In this document: positions 7,822 through 10,664 of the stretch, one piece after another
Numbering within the stretch: the stretch's first letter is position 1
How the letters are laid out: each line of letters opens with the position of its first letter
DNA from: Fidelibacterota bacterium
Lineage (GTDB): Bacteria > Fidelibacterota > Fidelibacteria > Fidelibacterales > Fidelibacteraceae
NCBI GenBank assembly: GCA_030596185.1
Contig: JAUVKP010000001.1
Span: 24,001-34,664 of the forward strand
DNA length: 10,664 bases
Direction of reading: 5' to 3'
Made by a program: the position numbers and the translations under genes
Notes under the pieces: model-generated
Told to the model about the DNA's origin: nothing
Database searches by the model: none
What the model saw: the letters and a program-made list of their open reading frames with translations, nothing else

Positions 7822-8963
7822 ACATTTTAAGTGATTTTATTTCATATTCAGGATTTGCAAATGTAACATGGGGTCATATTGTTATGATCCTTCTTGGTTG
7901 TGTCTTGATGTATCTTGGAATAGCAAAATCATATGAACCACTCTTACTTGTTCCCATCGGTTTTGGGATATTAATGGGTAATATCCCGTTCATGCAAGAT
8001 GCTGGTATGCAATTAGGGATCTATGAAGACGGATCCGTGTTGAATTACTTATATTTTGGTGTGATCAAGGGTATTTACCCACCTCTTATCTTTTTGGGAA
8101 TAGGTGCCATGACGGATTTTTCTGCACTTCTGTCCAATCCCAAAATGGTTCTACTGGGAGCAGCAGCTCAAATAGGTATTTTTCTCACATTTTTGGGCGC
8201 AAGTTGGTTGGGTTTTACCCCCATGGAAGCGGGAGCCATTGGTATTATTGGTGGAGCTGATGGACCGACGGCAATTTTTCTTTCTTCTCGATTAGCTCCT
8301 CATTTAATGGGTGTGATTGCTATTTCTGCGTACTCATATATGGCTTTGGTGCCCATTCTTCAGCCGCCTGTTATGAAACTGTTGACGACCCCAAAAGAAC
8401 GTGTGATAAAAATGAAACCGGTAAGAAATGTACCCAAAGTGGAAAAAATACTTTTTCCGATCATTGGTTTCTTGTTAACTGCTTTTATAGCGCCAACAGC
8501 CCTACCGCTTTTAGGGATGTTATTTTTTGGTAACTTATTAAAAGAATCGGGTGTAACGGATCGTTTAGCCGATACAGCAAAGAACGGGTTGGTTAATACG
8601 GTGACAATTTTATTGGGATTGACCGTAGGTGCTTCAACTCAAGCAACCACATTTTTAACATGGCAAGCTGTTGGCATTTTCGCTTTAGGGGCACTTTCTT
8701 TTATTGTCGCTACGGCAGGCGGTGTCCTTTTTGCAAAACTTATGAATCTCTTTCTTAAAAAAGGGAAAAAGATCAATCCGCTGTGTGGTGCTGCCGGTGT
8801 AAGTGCAGTACCCGATTCAGCTCGTGTAGTACAGCATGTTGGATTGGAATATGATAAAACAAATTATTTGTTAATGCATGCTATGGGTCCAAATGTTGCG
8901 GGGGTTATTGGCTCTGCGGTTGGTGCCGGTATTTTATTGGCAGTATTGGGTAAAGGATTATGA
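7818..8963 (+). CDS. mmdB: methylmalonyl-CoA decarboxylase beta subunit, Na+-translocating carboxybiotin decarboxylase
   Basis: This 381-residue polytopic inner-membrane protein of the OadB/MmdB/GcdB family decarboxylates carboxybiotin and couples this to Na+ export. Near-invariant family segments are GIGAMTDFSALLSNP (95-108), GAIGIIGGADGPTAIFLSSRLAPHL (139-163), AYSYMALVPILQPPVMKLLTT (171-191) and HAMGPNVAGVIGSAVGAG (354-371). Asp148 in GADGPT corresponds to the essential Na+-site Asp203 of Klebsiella OadB. Asn359 and Ser366 lie in the second essential segment, and Tyr172/Tyr174 is near the position of Tyr229. Many hydrophobic helices fill the rest. The start overlaps mmdC (ATGA at 7818) and the stop overlaps the phosphatase gene (ATGA at 8960). 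Neighbouring mutase, epimerase and mmdA indicate methylmalonyl-CoA rather than oxaloacetate or glutaconyl-CoA as the substrate. Confidence 0.96.
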   Translation: MNILSDFISYSGFANVTWGHIVMILLGCVLMYLGIAKSYEPLLLVPIGFGILMGNIPFMQDAGMQLGIYEDGSVLNYLYFGVIKGIYPPLIFLGIGAMTDFSALLSNPKMVLLGAAAQIGIFLTFLGASWLGFTPMEAGAIGIIGGADGPTAIFLSSRLAPHLMGVIAISAYSYMALVPILQPPVMKLLTTPKERVIKMKPVRNVPKVEKILFPIIGFLLTAFIAPTALPLLGMLFFGNLLKESGVTDRLADTAKNGLVNTVTILLGLTVGASTQATTFLTWQAVGIFALGALSFIVATAGGVLFAKLMNLFLKKGKKINPLCGAAGVSAVPDSARVVQHVGLEYDKTNYLLMHAMGPNVAGVIGSAVGAGILLAVLGKGL

Positions 8964-9841
8964 TACAACGATTAGTTGATATACATAATCATATTATCTT
9001 TAATGTGGATGATGGTCCGGGGACTTTGGAACAATCTATGGACATGATGCGTCAGGCGGTCAAACATGGATTAACAGATATTGTTGCCACTCCTCATCAA
9101 TTGGAAAATGACCAGGTATCAGAACATCATGAAAGACAAAATAAGGTTATTGAAAATTTTAATCGCCTTAAAGACGAAGTAAAAAAAGAGAAATTACCCT
9201 TAAATCTATACTTGGGTAGCGAACTATACTATACAACTTATGTTGTCAATGCACCTAAGATCCCTTTTTATACATATGAAGATAAAAAAAAATATGCTCT
9301 AATAGAATTTTCTCTAAATTGGCATCCCGAAGGATATAAAGAAGTATTTTACGAATTGATACAAAACGGGATCACCCCGATCCTTGCACATCCGGCACGA
9401 TATAGTTATTTTTGGGAGATCGTTGATGATATTATTGACCTGGTAAAAATGGGTACTTTGATACAGATCAATGCCGGTAGTTTACTGGGTTATCAGGGAA
9501 CACAAGCACGTTTTCTGTCTGAAATGCTCTTGCGTGAAGGATTGGTACATGTGATCGCTAGTGATGCACACAGAGCAAGACGGGCGATCGGTTTTAATAT
9601 GCCAAGAGCAGCTGAAACTTTTAAGGTGAAATATCCTCATATCGATTTTGAGGCACTGACTTCAGTAAATCCATGGAAAATAGTTCAAGGTGAGACATTA
9701 GATATTGATGACGAACCATGTTATAAATTTGACAAGAAAAAGCAATATAAACTTTGGAAACGATTTTACTTTATACATGATGTCTTAGGTATAGACAACA
9801 AAATAAAGAGAAAACGAAAAAAAATAACGCGCTATATTTAG
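8960..9841 (+). CDS. CpsB/YwqE-type PHP-fold protein-tyrosine phosphatase
   Basis: This 293-residue cytoplasmic metallophosphatase probably dephosphorylates the tyrosine tail of a BY-kinase. PHP metal-binding motifs are DIHNHIIFNVDDGP (7-20, with His9, His11 and the Asp pair 17-18), ATPHQ (His46), GSELYY (Glu88), LAHPARY (His144) and ASDAHRARR (Asp202, His204). The DDGP version of motif 1 and the SDAH-HRxRR version of motif 4 are characteristic of the CpsB/CapC/YwqE family, as opposed to DNA polymerase PHP domains or histidinol phosphatase. The core ends near residue 245. About 45 further residues form a strongly basic tail (KRKRKK at 283-288), longer than usual for the family. The start codon overlaps the mmdB stop in ATGA, so translation should be coupled to the Na+ pump. 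The likely substrate is the kinase at 928-3249. Confidence 0.9.
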   Translation: MIQRLVDIHNHIIFNVDDGPGTLEQSMDMMRQAVKHGLTDIVATPHQLENDQVSEHHERQNKVIENFNRLKDEVKKEKLPLNLYLGSELYYTTYVVNAPKIPFYTYEDKKKYALIEFSLNWHPEGYKEVFYELIQNGITPILAHPARYSYFWEIVDDIIDLVKMGTLIQINAGSLLGYQGTQARFLSEMLLREGLVHVIASDAHRARRAIGFNMPRAAETFKVKYPHIDFEALTSVNPWKIVQGETLDIDDEPCYKFDKKKQYKLWKRFYFIHDVLGIDNKIKRKRKKITRYI

Positions 9842-9848
9842 GCATTTC

Positions 9849-10469
9849 ATGAAAATAAAACAACATGTATCACATTCTGTTTTTCAGGAAAATACCTACT
9901 TTCTATCTAAGAATGATCAGGTATTGATCATTGATCCCGGTGATGATCCAAGCTTGCTCATAGATGAAATAAATAAAAGCAAATATAAAGTTCAGGCGGT
10001 TCTGGCGACACATGGTCATGTAGATCATATACTTGCAGCTGCTAGGATATGTGAAAGATATTCTTGCCCTTTCATTATGAGTAAGTATGATCAGAAAATC
10101 GTGAATGATCTAGAGCTTACTTGTACAGGTTTTGGAATGAAATATTTTGGAACTCCAAAAATAGATAAAGATATAGCCAATGAGAGCGAACTGCAGATCG
10201 GTGAATTTTCATTGAAAATACTCCATACTCCCGGACATACAGCAGGGGGTGTTTGCTTTTTAATTGAAAATATTCTCTTTAGTGGAGATACACTATTTCA
10301 TCGTTCAGTGGGGAGAACGGATCTTCCCGGTGGTGATCATGGCAAACTATTGCGTTCAATTAAAGATGTTCTGTATGCTTTACCCGATGAAACAATCGTT
10401 TATCCCGGGCACATGGATACAACAACAATTGGTGAAGAAAAGAGACATAATCCTTTTCTTAAATTATAA
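9849..10469 (+). CDS. metallo-beta-lactamase-fold hydrolase, glyoxalase II-like
   Basis: This 206-residue cytoplasmic hydrolase belongs to the hydroxyacylglutathione hydrolase-like group (YcbL type). Two-metal ligands are visible: THGHVDH (His55, His57, Asp59, His60), HTPGHTAGG (His130), FSGDTLF (Asp147) and YPGHMDTTTIGEEKRHNPF (His188). The SVGRTDLPGGD segment (153-163) and the ENTYFL opening are typical of glyoxalase II-like proteins. It lacks the C-terminal substrate-binding domain of true glyoxalase II (about 250 residues), so the thioester substrate is unknown. It starts 7 nt after the phosphatase stop with only a weak AGG upstream, which suggests coupling to upstream translation. The SDR gene follows after 19 nt. 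Persulfide dioxygenase (ETHE1-like) is less likely given the GRTDLPGGD segment. Confidence 0.88.
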   Translation: MKIKQHVSHSVFQENTYFLSKNDQVLIIDPGDDPSLLIDEINKSKYKVQAVLATHGHVDHILAAARICERYSCPFIMSKYDQKIVNDLELTCTGFGMKYFGTPKIDKDIANESELQIGEFSLKILHTPGHTAGGVCFLIENILFSGDTLFHRSVGRTDLPGGDHGKLLRSIKDVLYALPDETIVYPGHMDTTTIGEEKRHNPFLKL

Positions 10470-10477
10470 ATGGAATT

Positions 10478-10482
10478 AGGAG
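10478..10482 (+). promoter_or_regulatory. ribosome binding site of the last gene
   Basis: AGGAG lies 6 nt before the ATG at 10489, in the 19-nt gap after the hydrolase stop. It supports a real, cotranscribed gene running off the window. Confidence 0.7.
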
Positions 10483-10488
10483 CTGTTT

Positions 10489-10664
10489 ATGGACAAAATA
10501 CTGATTATAGGTGCAGGTGGACAAATAGGTACGGAATTGACTACATATTTGAGAAAAGAGTATGGAGAAAATAATGTGATTGCTTCAGATATTAGGGCAA
10601 CGCTTCATGATGATCTTATGAAAGGCGGTCCTTTTATTCGAATGGATGCTATGGATAGTCGTCA
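10489..10664 (+). CDS. NAD-dependent epimerase/dehydratase-family SDR, probably L-threonine 3-dehydrogenase (3' truncated)
   Basis: Only the first 58 codons are present, and the frame stays open to the window end. The protein begins [18 protein letters not shown], a Rossmann first strand and the GxxGxxG NAD-binding loop (Gly8, Gly11, Gly14). A second strand NVIASDIR follows, whose Asp favours NAD(H) over NADP(H). The GQIGTELT and VIASDIR wording resembles SDR-type L-threonine 3-dehydrogenase, which makes 2-amino-3-oxobutyrate from threonine, more than the sugar-nucleotide epimerases of the same superfamily. That assignment is from memory of family sequences. The substrate-binding half is missing, so a UDP-sugar epimerase, which could relate to the polysaccharide kinase, cannot be excluded. 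Confidence 0.72.
   Translation, partial: MDKILIIGAGGQIGTELTTYLRKEYGENNVIASDIRATLHDDLMKGGPFIRMDAMDSR

Noticed and set aside
7818..8963. Oxaloacetate or glutaconyl-CoA decarboxylase beta subunit
   Set aside because: The family is shared, but the adjacent carboxyltransferase is the acyl-CoA (MmdA/PccB) type, not the OadA or GcdA type, and mutase and epimerase precede it.
9905..9950. Cluster of GATC/TGATC units as an operator or repeat
   Set aside because: It lies within the coding sequence for QVLIIDPGDDPS, a conserved beta-strand and turn of the fold, and the units are not evenly spaced.
10264..10479. Plus-strand 71-residue open frame overlapping the end of the hydrolase gene
   Set aside because: It lies in another frame over conserved metal-ligand codons of the hydrolase and has no ribosome binding site.
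1..10664. CRISPR array, transposon, tRNA or rRNA genes, riboswitch
   Set aside because: There are no regularly spaced repeats, terminal inverted repeats, transposase motifs or cloverleaf-like segments, and the intergenic gaps are too short (at most about 80 bp) for a riboswitch.

Overview
The window is AT-rich (GC about 36-38% by eye) and almost entirely coding, with every real gene on the + strand. Most starts follow a clear Shine-Dalgarno sequence such as AGGAG or AAGGGGA, spaced about 5-6 nt. The gene content is a split methylmalonyl-CoA mutase, an epimerase, a biotin-dependent Na+-pumping methylmalonyl-CoA decarboxylase and an SDR-type threonine dehydrogenase start. That suggests an anaerobic or fermentative Gram-negative bacterium that makes or oxidises propionate. 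A Candidatus Cloacimonadota-like lineage is a reasonable guess, but this rests on remembered gene content and not on a search. The strong Shine-Dalgarno sequences argue against Bacteroidota, which have similar decarboxylase clusters but usually lack them.

Layout. Positions 1-897 hold the 3' part of a CCA-adding enzyme/poly(A)-polymerase family gene with an HD domain. After 30 nt, 928-3249 encodes a Wzc-type bacterial tyrosine autokinase and polysaccharide co-polymerase. A 10-bp hairpin at 3264-3290 ends this first unit. A perfect TATAAT at 3297-3302 sits directly on the terminator's distal edge and could start the second unit. That unit runs without a gap larger than about 20 nt from 3332 to beyond the window: mutase catalytic subunit, epimerase, mmdA, mmdD, mmdC, mmdB, a CpsB-type PHP-fold tyrosine phosphatase, a glyoxalase II-like metallo-beta-lactamase-fold hydrolase, and the beginning of an NAD-dependent SDR similar to L-threonine 3-dehydrogenase. 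No stretch over 300 bases lacks a gene.

How they work together. In the fermentative direction the mutase converts succinyl-CoA to (R)-methylmalonyl-CoA and the epimerase gives the (S) form. MmdA moves the carboxyl group to the biotin on MmdC, and MmdB with MmdD decarboxylates carboxybiotin while exporting Na+, leaving propionyl-CoA. The reverse direction would serve propionate oxidation. The small B12-binding mutase subunit is not in the window.

The most notable feature is that the two halves of a capsule-type tyrosine phosphorylation switch, kinase and phosphatase, bracket this metabolic operon. The phosphatase start codon overlaps the Na+-pump stop codon. All individual families are known. 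I see no clearly new system, CRISPR array, mobile element or RNA gene.
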